From: Winogradskyella ouciana
GTDB lineage: Bacteria > Bacteroidota > Bacteroidia > Flavobacteriales > Flavobacteriaceae
Reading direction: 5' to 3'
DNA: 64,000 nucleotides
NCBI RefSeq assembly: GCF_009709615.1
Contig: NZ_WJYA01000002.1
Location: forward strand, 248,001 to 312,000
Below the pieces are notes generated by a model. It saw nothing but the letters and a program-made list of their open reading frames with translations, was not told the DNA's origin and made no database searches. This document shows positions 6,814 to 17,739 of the stretch, piece after piece (within the stretch, counting starts at the first letter, position 1; every line of letters begins with the position of its first letter). A program made the position numbers and the translations under genes.

Positions 6814-9425
6814 TGAAAGCACATCTCACCATATTGATCCTGTTATTCTGCTCTATGCAGATACTGTTCTCCCAACAAGATGATGGCGTAGTTTCTTTTG
6901 ATTTACCAATAAGAAACTCTTTGGTTTTTAATCGCTATGCTATTAACCCTACCTTCTCTTTTGTTAGAGAACAAAACAAATACATAAGTTTTAACAACAA
7001 GCGTGAATGGATACAGTTTGATAACGCCCCAGAAACATTTGTAGGTAGCTACTCAGGTCGTTTCTCTGAAAATATTGGTGCTGGTATTGTAGCATATCAA
7101 CAAAACTATGGTGTATTAACCACCTTTGGAGGTTTATTGAACTTTGCATACAACGTTAAATTAAATACAGACAGCAATCTAACTTTTGGACTTAATGTTG
7201 GAGCTTATAAAAGTGGTATCAACACAGGTAATGTGGTTACAAATTTTGATGACCCATCGCTACAAAATGTACCTGAAAACTTTTTGCTTACGGTTAACCC
7301 AGGAATTAATTATGGAACAAGACTCCTAGACTTTGGGATTTCAGTAAATAACTTAGTCCTTTATAATTTTGAATCATCAGAAATGATTAAAGATGATCCA
7401 AAACAAGGGATTCAAGCTCACGTAATGCACACAGGTTTTTTTGATGGCCAAGGATTTTTTGAGAAAGCTAAATTTTCAGGAATTTTAATGTCAGAGTTCA
7501 GAAAAGATGAAACGATCATTTCTGGTTTAGCCTCACTTAATGTTCCTAAAGGAATTTGGTTTCAAGTAGGTTATAACAGTCGCTTTGGAGTGTCTGGTGG
7601 TTTAGGTTTGAATGTTACTAAGAATATTGCTCTAGAATATAATATTGAAAAAGCAATTGGCGAATTTGTAGATTTTGGACCTTCACATGAATTTACTCTA
7701 GCTTATAGATTTATAACCAAGAAGAAATATGATTATAGTGGAGATGAAAAAGTAAGCGGATTATTCTCTAAAAAACGTAACAAACCAATCGTTGAGGCCT
7801 CAGAAGAAGAACTTGCAGGAATAAGAGAACGTGCTGCTGAGCGAAGAGCTCAGGCAGAATTGGATAAGGCAACAGAACTAAAAGCTAAAAAAGAAGCTGA
7901 GGCTAACGCTCTTGCAGAAGCAAAAGCACAACAAGAGGCAGAGGAAAAGGCCAAAAGAGAAGCTGAAGCAGAAGCTAAAGCTAAGCAGATAGAAGAGCAA
8001 AAAGCTAAGGAGGAAGCCGAAGCAAAAGCGAAAATTGAGGCTGAAAAAAAAGAGCGAGAGCGTGCAGAGGCCAGAGCTAAAGTTTTAGCTGAGCAAAAGG
8101 CTGAGCAAGAAGCTGAAGAAAAAGCCAAACAATTAGCAGAACAAAAAGCAAGAGAAGAAGCTGCGAAGGAAGCTAAACTATTAGAAGAGCAACTGGCAAA
8201 AGAAGCAGAAGAACAAGCTAAAGCAGAAGCCGAGGCCAGAGCGAAATTGCTTGAAGAGCAGAAAGCTAAGGAAGAAGCTGCAGAACAAGCAATATTACTG
8301 GCAGAGCAAAAGGCAAAAGAAGAAGCTGAAGCTAAGGCTAAGCAGTTAGCCGAAGAAAAAGCTAAGGAGGAAGCAGAAGCTATAGCAAAACAGTTAGAAG
8401 AGCAAAAAGCAAGAGAAGCTGCTGCTGAACAAGCAAGGCTATTGGCCGAACAAACAGCTAAGGAAGAGGCTGATGCTAAGGCTAAAGAATTGGCAGAACA
8501 ACAGCAATTAAAAGAAGATGCGGATGCTAAAGCTAAAGAAGCGTTAACCACTAAGCCAACAGATGAGATTGGTAAAACAATGGTTGCTTTAGCTGAACAA
8601 ACAGAAACGACTAAAGAACAACAATCTAAATTATTGGATGAGTTTGAAGAAATAGTGGAAATTAAAAACGAAGACTTAAAAGATTTAAAAGAAGAAAACG
8701 ATTTAAGTGACCAAGGTATAACAGTACAACCAAAACCTTTTAAAAGTGTTACAGCAGAAAACAACAAGCTAAATGCAATTAAATCTGATCTTGATGCAAT
8801 AATAGAATCAAGAAATAAAAAGATAGATTCGTTACAAACACTTTATGAAGAAAGATACAAGACAACTCAGTTAGATGAAGTCAATCTCTTCTACAAGAGA
8901 AAAATTGAAGGGTTGGCTAAAGACCAATTGAAAGCTGTAGAACTGAGACAAGAGTTAGACACAAGACTAGAGACTATTAGAATTGCAACTGAATTTGAAA
9001 AAAGAAGAAGAATTAAGCGTGCTGCTTATGATAATGAAGCAGATAGGTACGCTCAAGATAGAGCTATGTTACAGAATATAAAGCGTACAACTAAGCCTGC
9101 ACAGGTTCCTTATACTTCTGAAGATTTTGATTTTGGTGAACCGCAAAGTGATAATATCAAGATATTAAAGAATGTTAAGAATGCTGATAATGGATACTAT
9201 CTCATTATAGCAGTACATAGCGATATTAAAAAACGAAATGAATTTTTAACCAAGGTAGTAGCTTCAGGACGTGTAGATGTAGATTTCTTCTATGATGTCA
9301 ATACCAGTAACTACTACATATACTATAACAAGTTTGACAGCATTAATGCTGCCAATAAAGTTATGGAAACTAAAGGAAATAGACCGTATAATGTAAACAT
9401 GACCCTCGTGAAAATAGAAAATTAA
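6813..9425 (+). CDS. PorP/SprF outer-membrane protein fused to TolA-like coiled coil
   Basis: An 870-residue protein. I set the start at ATG 6813, which overlaps the previous stop (TAATG) and begins a signal peptide, MKAHLTILILLFCSMQILFSQ; a longer upstream reading lacks one. Residues about 25-315 are a PorP/SprF-type barrel (SFVREQNKYISFNNKREWIQF, repeated GLNVG-type strands), the T9SS outer-membrane family often paired with a specific adhesin. Residues about 345-585 are Ala/Glu/Lys-rich with a 16-residue period, a long charged helix like TolA. A further charged helical region leads to a C-terminal domain of about 90 residues (YYLIIAVHSDIKKRNEFL onward) that resembles SPOR-type peptidoglycan-binding folds. 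Inference: the helix spans the periplasm and anchors the barrel to the cell wall. Confidence 0.8.
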   Translation: MKAHLTILILLFCSMQILFSQQDDGVVSFDLPIRNSLVFNRYAINPTFSFVREQNKYISFNNKREWIQFDNAPETFVGSYSGRFSENIGAGIVAYQQNYGVLTTFGGLLNFAYNVKLNTDSNLTFGLNVGAYKSGINTGNVVTNFDDPSLQNVPENFLLTVNPGINYGTRLLDFGISVNNLVLYNFESSEMIKDDPKQGIQAHVMHTGFFDGQGFFEKAKFSGILMSEFRKDETIISGLASLNVPKGIWFQVGYNSRFGVSGGLGLNVTKNIALEYNIEKAIGEFVDFGPSHEFTLAYRFITKKKYDYSGDEKVSGLFSKKRNKPIVEASEEELAGIRERAAERRAQAELDKATELKAKKEAEANALAEAKAQQEAEEKAKREAEAEAKAKQIEEQKAKEEAEAKAKIEAEKKERERAEARAKVLAEQKAEQEAEEKAKQLAEQKAREEAAKEAKLLEEQLAKEAEEQAKAEAEARAKLLEEQKAKEEAAEQAILLAEQKAKEEAEAKAKQLAEEKAKEEAEAIAKQLEEQKAREAAAEQARLLAEQTAKEEADAKAKELAEQQQLKEDADAKAKEALTTKPTDEIGKTMVALAEQTETTKEQQSKLLDEFEEIVEIKNEDLKDLKEENDLSDQGITVQPKPFKSVTAENNKLNAIKSDLDAIIESRNKKIDSLQTLYEERYKTTQLDEVNLFYKRKIEGLAKDQLKAVELRQELDTRLETIRIATEFEKRRRIKRAAYDNEADRYAQDRAMLQNIKRTTKPAQVPYTSEDFDFGEPQSDNIKILKNVKNADNGYYLIIAVHSDIKKRNEFLTKVVASGRVDVDFFYDVNTSNYYIYYNKFDSINAANKVMETKGNRPYNVNMTLVKIEN
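7850..8560 (+). repeat. Degenerate 48-bp coding repeats for the coiled coil
   Basis: The DNA encodes about 14 copies of a 16-residue unit of the type AKQLAEEKAKEEAEAI, so the repeat unit is 48 bp. Copies are diverged in sequence but keep frame and period. Such a tract can expand or contract by recombination. A long open frame on the opposite strand is a by-product of the Ala/Glu/Lys codon bias. Confidence 0.8.
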
Positions 9426-9440
9426 ATAAGTTAAGCTGTT

Positions 9441-9474
9441 CTTCACTTTTTTATTGCCCCAAGAAAAAGTGAGG
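9441..9474 (+). other. Intercistronic stem-loop before the giant adhesin gene
   Basis: CTTCACTTTTT (9441-9451) pairs with AAAAAGTGAGG (9464-9474) over 11 bp with one G-U pair and a 12-nt loop. It lies in the 66-nt gap between the barrel gene and the adhesin gene and has no T-run after it, so it is more likely an mRNA processing or stability element than a terminator. Confidence 0.5.
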
Positions 9475-9491
9475 AAGTAAAATTAAGTATC

Positions 9492-12400
9492 ATGAAAAAA
9501 CCTACTTTTTCAAGAACAATTATTATAGCACTAATGATTATGTGCTTTGGTATGGCGTCTTTTGCGCAAAATTATGTGCCATTTACGCCAAGGTTCAACC
9601 AAGACCTTAAAGGAGACATTGTATTAATCGGTAACAATATTCTGGGACCAAATAATGATCCTTTCAACGACGGAACAGTTTATAATCATAATGTCGATAT
9701 GCAGTATATCGATATAGATGGAGATCCTTCCACGTTCAGTTCCTCCAGTGCAGATTTAGAAATTCCCAACCCAAATTGTTATAGGATTATTTACGCAGGT
9801 TTATATTGGGGAGCTGTAAACCCAGGCGATGAACCTATAACAGAAGTAAGATTTAAAGGCCCTGTCGGTGGATATAATGACATTACAGGTACTCTTATTT
9901 TTGATGCCAATGGCACTACTATTGATGGTGGTGATAGTTTTTCGTATGCCTGCTTTGCAGATGTTACTGATATTGTAACAAGTTATGGTCCAGGTGTAGA
10001 TTTAGGAACTTATACTGTAGCAAACGTTTCTTCTGGTTTAGGAGAAACAGCAAATTTCGATCCTTACAACGGTACTGGCCAGTCTGCTGGTTGGTCACTT
10101 TTTATTGTTTATGAGGACCCAACGCTTCCAGGAAAATCCATTACAAGTTTTGATGGTTTTAGTGCTATTAGTGTTCCAGGAAACAATCCAACACTAGATA
10201 TTCCTGTAGATGGATTTAGAACTGTTCCTGCTCCTGCTCCAGTTAGAGCAAACTTTGCTTTTGCCACATTGGAAGGTGACAGTCCTATTTTAGGCGACAG
10301 ATTACGATTAAATGGTGTAAGCTTATCTACCGCAGATCGTCCTGTGGCTAACTTTTTCAATAGTTCTGTAACACGATTAGATGCTACTCCAGTAAATAAC
10401 CGTGTGCCAAACAGTACCAATACTTTAGGGTTTGATACAGGTACAATAGCTATACCTAATCCAGGCAATTCCGTAATTGCCAATGATGCAACTTCGGGAA
10501 CCATTCGTTTGGAAACCAGCGGTGATACTTATTTCCCTTACTTCTTTGCCTTTGCGGTTGAAATTATTGAACCAGATATTGTACTCACAAAACTTGTAGA
10601 AGACGATGCAGGAAACGATATTGGAGGTCAACTAGTTGGCCTTGGTTCCTCATTAAATTATGTTATAGGTTTTCAAAATGTAGGAAATGATCACGCAACT
10701 AATTTTCAAATTAGGGATATACTTCCGATAAACATTATTTACAATCATCCTACGGATTTAGTATTGCCTCCTGGTGTAACTGTTAATAGTTATAATCCGG
10801 TTACAAGAGAACTTATTTTTGATATTGACAATTCACTAGTCGAAGAAAACGATCCAGTATATGAAATTAGAATAGAAGTACAAGTTGTTGATACTTGTGG
10901 TGAATTAGCTGATGCATGTTCTAATATTATTAACAATCAGGCCTATGCCACATATAATGGATTTTACAATCCTACTTTTCAGATTACAGACGATCCAAGT
11001 TTAAATAGTAATACAGGTTGTTTAATATCGCCACAAGCCACTAATTTCTTGGCAGATTTAGACTGTGAATTTCTTGAAGAGGTTATACTTTGCGGTGATA
11101 GTGTAGAATTAACGGCTGCTAATGGCTATGACTCTTACTCGTGGTCAACAAGTCCATCTGGCACGCCAGTAATAGGAAATACTCAAACGATTACAGTAAC
11201 CTCTACAGGAACATATTATTCGTTTAATAATGCTATTGCGCCATGCCAATCCATAGAGCAGATTTATGAAGTACAGCTTTTTGGTGGAGATGTAGAAAAT
11301 CCTGTTATTCCTTATGCTGATGAAGTTGTTATCTGTCCTAATGATGGTAAAGAATTACCGCTTATCTTTTTATGTGGTGCTGATGATTCAAGATTTATAG
11401 AAACCAATATTTCAGATTCCACATCTATCATATGGGAGCAGTTAGACGAATCTAGCTGTGCCGCAGTTTCAGACACGGATTGTGCCAACGAAGATCCAGG
11501 CTGTACTTGGAACGAAGTTGCTACTGGCCCAAATTTCTTAGCGGATACATCAGGGCAATTCAGATTAACGATTAACTATCCTGGTGGATGTTTTAATCAA
11601 TTCTATTTCAATGTATATCAAAACTTATTGGTGCCAACTGTAGTTGCAACCGATATTATTTGTACTACCGATGGAAGTATTACTGTAAACGACGTCCCTT
11701 CTGGATATGAATACAGTATCGATGGTATCAACTATCAAACAAGTAACGTATTTACAGTTACAGTTGCTGGAACATATTCAGTATATGTGAGACAGATTGG
11801 CGTGCCAACCAACCCTTGTATTTTCACTGTTCCAGATGTTCAAATTAGGGATAGAGATTTTACGGTGACCTCTACGGTTTCTCAACCATTGTGTTTTGGT
11901 GAGAAAGGAAGTATTCAATTGGCTGCAAATGATGTTGATCCTCAATACACGTTTACATTGGAAGAAAATGGAACCATTGTTAATACTGTCGGTCCAATCA
12001 TAGATAACACTTACACTTTCGAAAACTTAAATCCTGGTACTTATACAGCAACAGTTGAAACTGAAAACGGATGTTTACATTCTGAAGATATTACAATAGT
12101 TGAGCCTCCTTTACTTACAGTTACTGCGGCATTAACAGTGCCTTTAAGCTGTACAGAAGGTGAAATAACCATATATCCTGAAGGTGGAATGCCTCCATAT
12201 TTTTACTACATAAACAGTACTACGGATTTTCAAACGGTACCAGAATATGTAGTGACTTCTGCTGGTATTTATGACATTACAGTAGTGGATTCCAATAACT
12301 GTAGTGCCAGTACAACGATTACGGTTGATGAAATACCAGCTCCTGAATTTACTATCCTAACCACTGATATTTTATGTGGTGGCACAGGCGATACAGGAAC

Positions 12401-15400
12401 TATTACTATAGATGTAACAAACCCTAATGGTAATAGTATTGAATACAGTATTGATGGTGGAACGACGTTTTCAAATTCATCCGTATTTACAGGATTGACA
12501 GCAGGGAATTATGATGTGGTATTACAATACACTTCAGGACCTGCCGTATGTACAACGACTTCACAAACTGTAACCATAATCGAAAACATAGCTATATCAG
12601 GTACGGCAGAACTCTCTGCACCATACACATGTTTAAGCAATGGAACAATAACAGTTACAAGTGTTTCAGGAGGAACTCCACCTTATGAATATAGTATCGA
12701 TGGAACTACATTTCAAACAAGTAATGTATTCAATGATTTAACTCAAGGTACTTATACTATCACAATTAGAGATGATAATGATTGTACAGCGATTACCAAT
12801 GAAATTACTCTTGATGCTCTTAATCCACCGACAGATTTAGAATTCTCAAGCACACCTGTGACATGTCCTGCAATGACAAGTGATGTTACAATCACAAGTG
12901 TAACTGGAGGAACAGGTGTATTGGAGTATCAAATTATTGCTCCGGCTTCAGCAACAACTCCTTATCAAACATCCAATGTATTTGCCGGATTAGCTCCAGA
13001 TACATATACATTTCAAGTACGAGATGAAAATGATTGTATTTATAGCGAATCTTTTACCATAGACCCAATCCCTTCTCCAACGGTGAATGTTGTTTTAACT
13101 GAAGGATTGGATTGTACCGCAACACCAGATGCAGAGCTAACAGGAACTATAACAGGTACCGCACCATACACCTATGAAGTTTCTATTGATGGCGCGCCTT
13201 ATACATCATTAGGATCTACAGGTACTACATTTACTTACAATACAGCATCAGCCGGAACATATCAATTTTTAATAACTGATGCCAATGGTTGTAGTGCTGA
13301 ATCGTCTGTAATAACGGTTAACCCTATTACTCCTCCAGCCTTTAGCGCTGTAGTACAGAGTCAGCCTATTCTTTGTAATGGAGATAGCAATGGTGCCATA
13401 GATATTACAATAGATAATACAACTGGTACACCACCATTTGCTATTAATGTCAATAATGATACTACTGGTACGGATTATGGTACACAAACATCAAGTTTGC
13501 CAGCTGGCACTTATACCATTACGATTACTGATGCCAATTCTTGTACCGCAACAGAAACTATTTCAATTAACGAACCAGATGCTATAGACTTTGATCTTAG
13601 CAAAGTAGATATTACCTGTAATAATCCAGGTGGTTCATCATTAGGTTCTATTACAGTTGAAAATGTAAGTGGTGGTACAACGCCATTCACTTATTATATT
13701 TCAAATAATTTTAATGATGTTATTGCAGGTAATCCATATAATGCAGCATCAAATGAAGATCATACGTTTAACATCATTAACTTTGGGATATATACCATCA
13801 ATGTTGTAGATGCTAATGGCTGTAGTTTGTCACAACAAATTACGATAGCTTCTCCTCCATCAGATTTAGATATCAATGTCAATGTTGCTGTGCCAGATTG
13901 TACTGTAGGTGGTACAGCCGAGGTCACAGCAATATCTGCCGTTGGTAGTGGTAGTTATGAATTCGGGATATTGGAATTCAACACTATACCTTATACGTCA
14001 ACATATTTCCCACCTGATACACCAGGTGGTAATGTGAGAACATTTACTAATCTTATACCTGGCGTGGTATATACGTTTGTAGTTCATGACTTAGTAACAA
14101 ATTGTTATTATGTCGAGTCTGCGGATTCAGCCATAGATCCCGCCTCACCATTAACATCTACAGTAGAACCACATAACGTAAGTTGTCTAGGTGCTGATGA
14201 TGGAAGTGTTACTTTCACTATTGATAACTTTGACAGTACCACAACTTCTGTAGATTATTCTATATATACCGCTTACGACAATCAATTGGTTGATGGTCCA
14301 ACAAACTTACCAGTAACTTTTGGTGTGCCGGAAACCGTAACAACACCAAATCCTGGAACATTAACACCTGGACAATATTATATTGTGTTTACTGAAAATG
14401 GTACAGGATCGTTTAACGGTTGTAACTCAGCTTCTCAAATCTTTGAGATTTTAGAATCTGCTGAGCCATTGGATTTAACAGTTTCAGTAGATCAAAATGC
14501 GAATTGTAATCCAAATTCAGGAGTTATAAGCGCTATAGGTCAAAATGGTACTCCTCCTTATCAATATCAAATTACAACAACAGCTACTCCTCCACTCGCT
14601 TCAGATACAGGTTGGGATTCAGCAAGCACGTTTAACGTTGATGCTAGTAGTTATTATGTACATGTTTTAGATGCCTACGGTTGTATAGTTTCGAGCCCAG
14701 TGACAATAGTGGATATGGACGACTCACCTGTGATTTCTGCAACAGTGAATAATCCGTGTGAAATTACAGATGGTAACTACGAAATTGAAGTTACTTTAGA
14801 TACAGCAGGTACTGCGCCTTATAGCTATAGTATTGATGGTGGAGCATTTCAAACACAAACAGCACCATTTACCATTTCAAATTTATTTGCAGGCACACAT
14901 ACTATTGAAATACAAGATGCGAACGGTTGTGGTAATTTAATTTCTGTTGATATTGACGAACCTATTGATATTGCTGCAGATGTTACGGCATTACCGTCAT
15001 GTAATAATGATGATGGTGAAATTACGATAACAGGTTCTGGTGGTTCAGGTTCTTATACTTATAGTATTTCTCCTAATCCTGCTTCAATCAGTTTAAGTGG
15101 AAACACGTTCAATGGTGTACCATCAGGAATTTACACTATCACAATAACCGACACAGTTTTATCTTGTACTTCAGAAACAACGGTTTCAGTACCTGAAGCT
15201 ATACTTCCGATGTTTACCTTAACATCCTCAAGTGTAACATGTTTCGGTGATAATACAGGAACTTTTGATATTAATGTTACAAACTATACAGGTGCTTACA
15301 CCTATGAAGTTTTCGATAGTTTAGGTACTTCGGTTACTGGTGTGGTGAATGCTAACACTTCTACCAATCCATTAACGGTTACAGGAATGCAAGCTGGTAC

Positions 15401-17717
15401 GTTTTCAGTAGTAATTACAGAAACAGATATACCGTTCTGTTCTAATACAGCGAATATTGTGATTTCATCTCCACAAGAAGCTTTAACGCTAAATCTTTCT
15501 GAAACCTCTAACGTAACCTGTAATAACAACCAAGGAACCATTACTGCTATTGCAGATGGTGGTTGGGGAGATTATGAATACGAACTAACAGGAAATACTA
15601 CTGCTGCCTACTCTTCAAATAATACATTTACGGATTTATCTGCAGGAACATATACTGTAAACGTTAGAGATGCAGAAGGTTGTATTGACTCAGAGACCAT
15701 AACTTTAGCCGAGCCAAATCCTATTACAGCAACCTTTACACCTAGTACAACAGAGCTTGCGTGTTTTGGCAACCAAGATGCAAGCATTACAATTACAACG
15801 GTATCAGGCGGACAAGGCAGTAATTATACATATACACTTAACACTATTTCACCTGTGGTTAGTTCTTCTGGTCCACAAACGTCGAATGTATTTAATGATT
15901 TAGGTGCAGGAACGTATTCGGTAACCATTACTGATGGTTTTGATTGTGAAATGACATCTTTGGATATTGTTATTGTTAATCCTACTCCGCTCGATCTTGA
16001 CTTAGTTAGAGCATCAACTCAAACATGTTTAACAGAATCGACATTGACATTAAGTGCTTCTGGAGGAACAGGGCCTTATGAGTATAGTGATACAAGTAAC
16101 TTTGCAACGACTTTAGGCAGTTTTGCTTCGTCAACGACATTCTCGGTTTCGGAAGGAACTTACACATACTATGTTAGAGATACCAATGGTTGTATTTCTA
16201 ATGCATCAAACGAAATTACAGTTGATCCACTACCTGAGTTAGTGATTAATCTAGAATCTTCTAATCCAACCATTAATTGTGCTGGTGATAACAATGGATC
16301 AATTATAGCCACTGCTCAAGGTGGATTAGGAGATTATAGTTATACGTTACAAGATGGTTCAGGAAACCCAATTTCTGCAACTCAGAATAGTCCTGGTCAT
16401 TTTACTGAACTTGTAGCCGGAGATTATATCGTTATGGTAGAAAGCGGTGATTGTAACACTACTTCTGCTCCAATAAGCATTACAGAACCTTCAACTCAGT
16501 TAGAAGCTACGATTGAAGTCAGTGATGTTACCTGTGCAGGAAACGAAAACGGTTCTGTTGAGATCACAGCTACTGGAGGAACAGGAATAATTAAATATGC
16601 CATTTCACCTCAATTGAACCAATTTTTTGAAACTAACATTTTTGAGGATTTAGCACCTGGTGATTACGATTTAATTGTTCAGGATGAATTAGGTTGTTAC
16701 TTAACATTCAACTTTACGATTTCAAGTCCAGAACCTGTTATCATTACCATTGTGGCAGATTCATTATTCCCAGAAGTCTGTGAAGGAGATGCCAATGGTG
16801 AATTCAGTATTGATATTTCGGGTGGAAATCTTCCTTACAATGTGAGCTTAGATAACTACGATGGTCCTTACACTACTGGAGGTGCAACGCAGACTGTTTT
16901 CGACTTTACAGATCTTGTAGGCGGCGATCATATCGTTTACATACGTGATGCCGAAGGTTGTGAATCCGAATGGAATATTACGTTTCCAGAATCCGTAACC
17001 ATCAACCCAGAAATTGTAGTTGAAGCGATATGCGAGGATAACATTCAGAGCAATATGATTACTGTAACCGTGGATGATTCTATTACAGATTTATCAGACC
17101 TGGATTATTCATTAAATGGTGGCCCATACCAATTGAGTAATGTATTTACAGATGTACCAGTAGGAACGGATCATTATATAAATGTAAGACATACCAATGG
17201 TTGTATTCAAACTACGGAATTCTTTGATATAGTAGCTTACGATGATGTTGCTTTGGCGTTGTCTGAAGGTGAAATCAACGAGATTATTGCTAATGCTTCA
17301 GGTGGAACTGGTGACTATACTTTTACCATGAACGGTGAAGATTATGGTAGTGACAACACCTTCTTAATTTCAGAAACTGGGGTTTACACCATCGTTGTAA
17401 CCGACAGTAATGGCTGTAGTGCTGAAGCGCAAATTGAATTAGAATTTGTCGAAATCTGTATCCCAAACTGGTTTACACCAAATGGTGATGGAGAATACGA
17501 TACTTGGGCACCTGGCTGTACAGAAAATTACCCGAATCTAACCTTTGATATTTTTGATCGCTATGGACGTAAAGTCGCAACATACCATGTTGGACAAGTT
17601 TGGGATGGTAGATACAACGGACACGAGTTGCCAACAGGTGATTACTGGTTTGTAGTAAAAACAAACGACCCAAATATTGATAAAGAATTTGTTGGACACT
17701 TTACACTTTACAGGTAA
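9492..17717 (+). CDS. Giant SprB-like surface adhesin, T9SS type B
   Basis: A 2741-residue exported protein. Signal peptide at about 1-25 (ending SFAQ). Residues about 26-360 form an N-terminal domain of unknown fold; about 360-480 read like a DUF11 repeat (LTKLVEDDAGNDIGGQ, FQNVGNDHATN). From about residue 730 to 2640 there are roughly 23 SprB-type repeats, each near 80 residues, with a core like YEYSIDG, then TSNVF, GTYTITI and a C-x-A or C-x-S turn. The C-terminus (about 2650-2741, FTPNGDGEYDTW, FDRYGRKV, GDYWFVV) is the CHU_C type B sorting domain. SprB is the mobile gliding adhesin of Flavobacterium; this protein is SprB-like in design but I cannot say it is the orthologue. PorP/SprF genes flank it on both sides, which supports a dedicated T9SS export unit. 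Confidence 0.92.
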   Translation: MKKPTFSRTIIIALMIMCFGMASFAQNYVPFTPRFNQDLKGDIVLIGNNILGPNNDPFNDGTVYNHNVDMQYIDIDGDPSTFSSSSADLEIPNPNCYRIIYAGLYWGAVNPGDEPITEVRFKGPVGGYNDITGTLIFDANGTTIDGGDSFSYACFADVTDIVTSYGPGVDLGTYTVANVSSGLGETANFDPYNGTGQSAGWSLFIVYEDPTLPGKSITSFDGFSAISVPGNNPTLDIPVDGFRTVPAPAPVRANFAFATLEGDSPILGDRLRLNGVSLSTADRPVANFFNSSVTRLDATPVNNRVPNSTNTLGFDTGTIAIPNPGNSVIANDATSGTIRLETSGDTYFPYFFAFAVEIIEPDIVLTKLVEDDAGNDIGGQLVGLGSSLNYVIGFQNVGNDHATNFQIRDILPINIIYNHPTDLVLPPGVTVNSYNPVTRELIFDIDNSLVEENDPVYEIRIEVQVVDTCGELADACSNIINNQAYATYNGFYNPTFQITDDPSLNSNTGCLISPQATNFLADLDCEFLEEVILCGDSVELTAANGYDSYSWSTSPSGTPVIGNTQTITVTSTGTYYSFNNAIAPCQSIEQIYEVQLFGGDVENPVIPYADEVVICPNDGKELPLIFLCGADDSRFIETNISDSTSIIWEQLDESSCAAVSDTDCANEDPGCTWNEVATGPNFLADTSGQFRLTINYPGGCFNQFYFNVYQNLLVPTVVATDIICTTDGSITVNDVPSGYEYSIDGINYQTSNVFTVTVAGTYSVYVRQIGVPTNPCIFTVPDVQIRDRDFTVTSTVSQPLCFGEKGSIQLAANDVDPQYTFTLEENGTIVNTVGPIIDNTYTFENLNPGTYTATVETENGCLHSEDITIVEPPLLTVTAALTVPLSCTEGEITIYPEGGMPPYFYYINSTTDFQTVPEYVVTSAGIYDITVVDSNNCSASTTITVDEIPAPEFTILTTDILCGGTGDTGTITIDVTNPNGNSIEYSIDGGTTFSNSSVFTGLTAGNYDVVLQYTSGPAVCTTTSQTVTIIENIAISGTAELSAPYTCLSNGTITVTSVSGGTPPYEYSIDGTTFQTSNVFNDLTQGTYTITIRDDNDCTAITNEITLDALNPPTDLEFSSTPVTCPAMTSDVTITSVTGGTGVLEYQIIAPASATTPYQTSNVFAGLAPDTYTFQVRDENDCIYSESFTIDPIPSPTVNVVLTEGLDCTATPDAELTGTITGTAPYTYEVSIDGAPYTSLGSTGTTFTYNTASAGTYQFLITDANGCSAESSVITVNPITPPAFSAVVQSQPILCNGDSNGAIDITIDNTTGTPPFAINVNNDTTGTDYGTQTSSLPAGTYTITITDANSCTATETISINEPDAIDFDLSKVDITCNNPGGSSLGSITVENVSGGTTPFTYYISNNFNDVIAGNPYNAASNEDHTFNIINFGIYTINVVDANGCSLSQQITIASPPSDLDINVNVAVPDCTVGGTAEVTAISAVGSGSYEFGILEFNTIPYTSTYFPPDTPGGNVRTFTNLIPGVVYTFVVHDLVTNCYYVESADSAIDPASPLTSTVEPHNVSCLGADDGSVTFTIDNFDSTTTSVDYSIYTAYDNQLVDGPTNLPVTFGVPETVTTPNPGTLTPGQYYIVFTENGTGSFNGCNSASQIFEILESAEPLDLTVSVDQNANCNPNSGVISAIGQNGTPPYQYQITTTATPPLASDTGWDSASTFNVDASSYYVHVLDAYGCIVSSPVTIVDMDDSPVISATVNNPCEITDGNYEIEVTLDTAGTAPYSYSIDGGAFQTQTAPFTISNLFAGTHTIEIQDANGCGNLISVDIDEPIDIAADVTALPSCNNDDGEITITGSGGSGSYTYSISPNPASISLSGNTFNGVPSGIYTITITDTVLSCTSETTVSVPEAILPMFTLTSSSVTCFGDNTGTFDINVTNYTGAYTYEVFDSLGTSVTGVVNANTSTNPLTVTGMQAGTFSVVITETDIPFCSNTANIVISSPQEALTLNLSETSNVTCNNNQGTITAIADGGWGDYEYELTGNTTAAYSSNNTFTDLSAGTYTVNVRDAEGCIDSETITLAEPNPITATFTPSTTELACFGNQDASITITTVSGGQGSNYTYTLNTISPVVSSSGPQTSNVFNDLGAGTYSVTITDGFDCEMTSLDIVIVNPTPLDLDLVRASTQTCLTESTLTLSASGGTGPYEYSDTSNFATTLGSFASSTTFSVSEGTYTYYVRDTNGCISNASNEITVDPLPELVINLESSNPTINCAGDNNGSIIATAQGGLGDYSYTLQDGSGNPISATQNSPGHFTELVAGDYIVMVESGDCNTTSAPISITEPSTQLEATIEVSDVTCAGNENGSVEITATGGTGIIKYAISPQLNQFFETNIFEDLAPGDYDLIVQDELGCYLTFNFTISSPEPVIITIVADSLFPEVCEGDANGEFSIDISGGNLPYNVSLDNYDGPYTTGGATQTVFDFTDLVGGDHIVYIRDAEGCESEWNITFPESVTINPEIVVEAICEDNIQSNMITVTVDDSITDLSDLDYSLNGGPYQLSNVFTDVPVGTDHYINVRHTNGCIQTTEFFDIVAYDDVALALSEGEINEIIANASGGTGDYTFTMNGEDYGSDNTFLISETGVYTIVVTDSNGCSAEAQIELEFVEICIPNWFTPNGDGEYDTWAPGCTENYPNLTFDIFDRYGRKVATYHVGQVWDGRYNGHELPTGDYWFVVKTNDPNIDKEFVGHFTLYR

Positions 17718-17739
17718 TCCTTAATTAAACCTACTTAAG

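Noticed and set aside
7850..8767. Long minus-strand open frame of 305 codons
   Set aside because: It is Ser/Ala/Cys-rich and mirrors the coiled-coil codons of the plus-strand gene; no protein family fits it.
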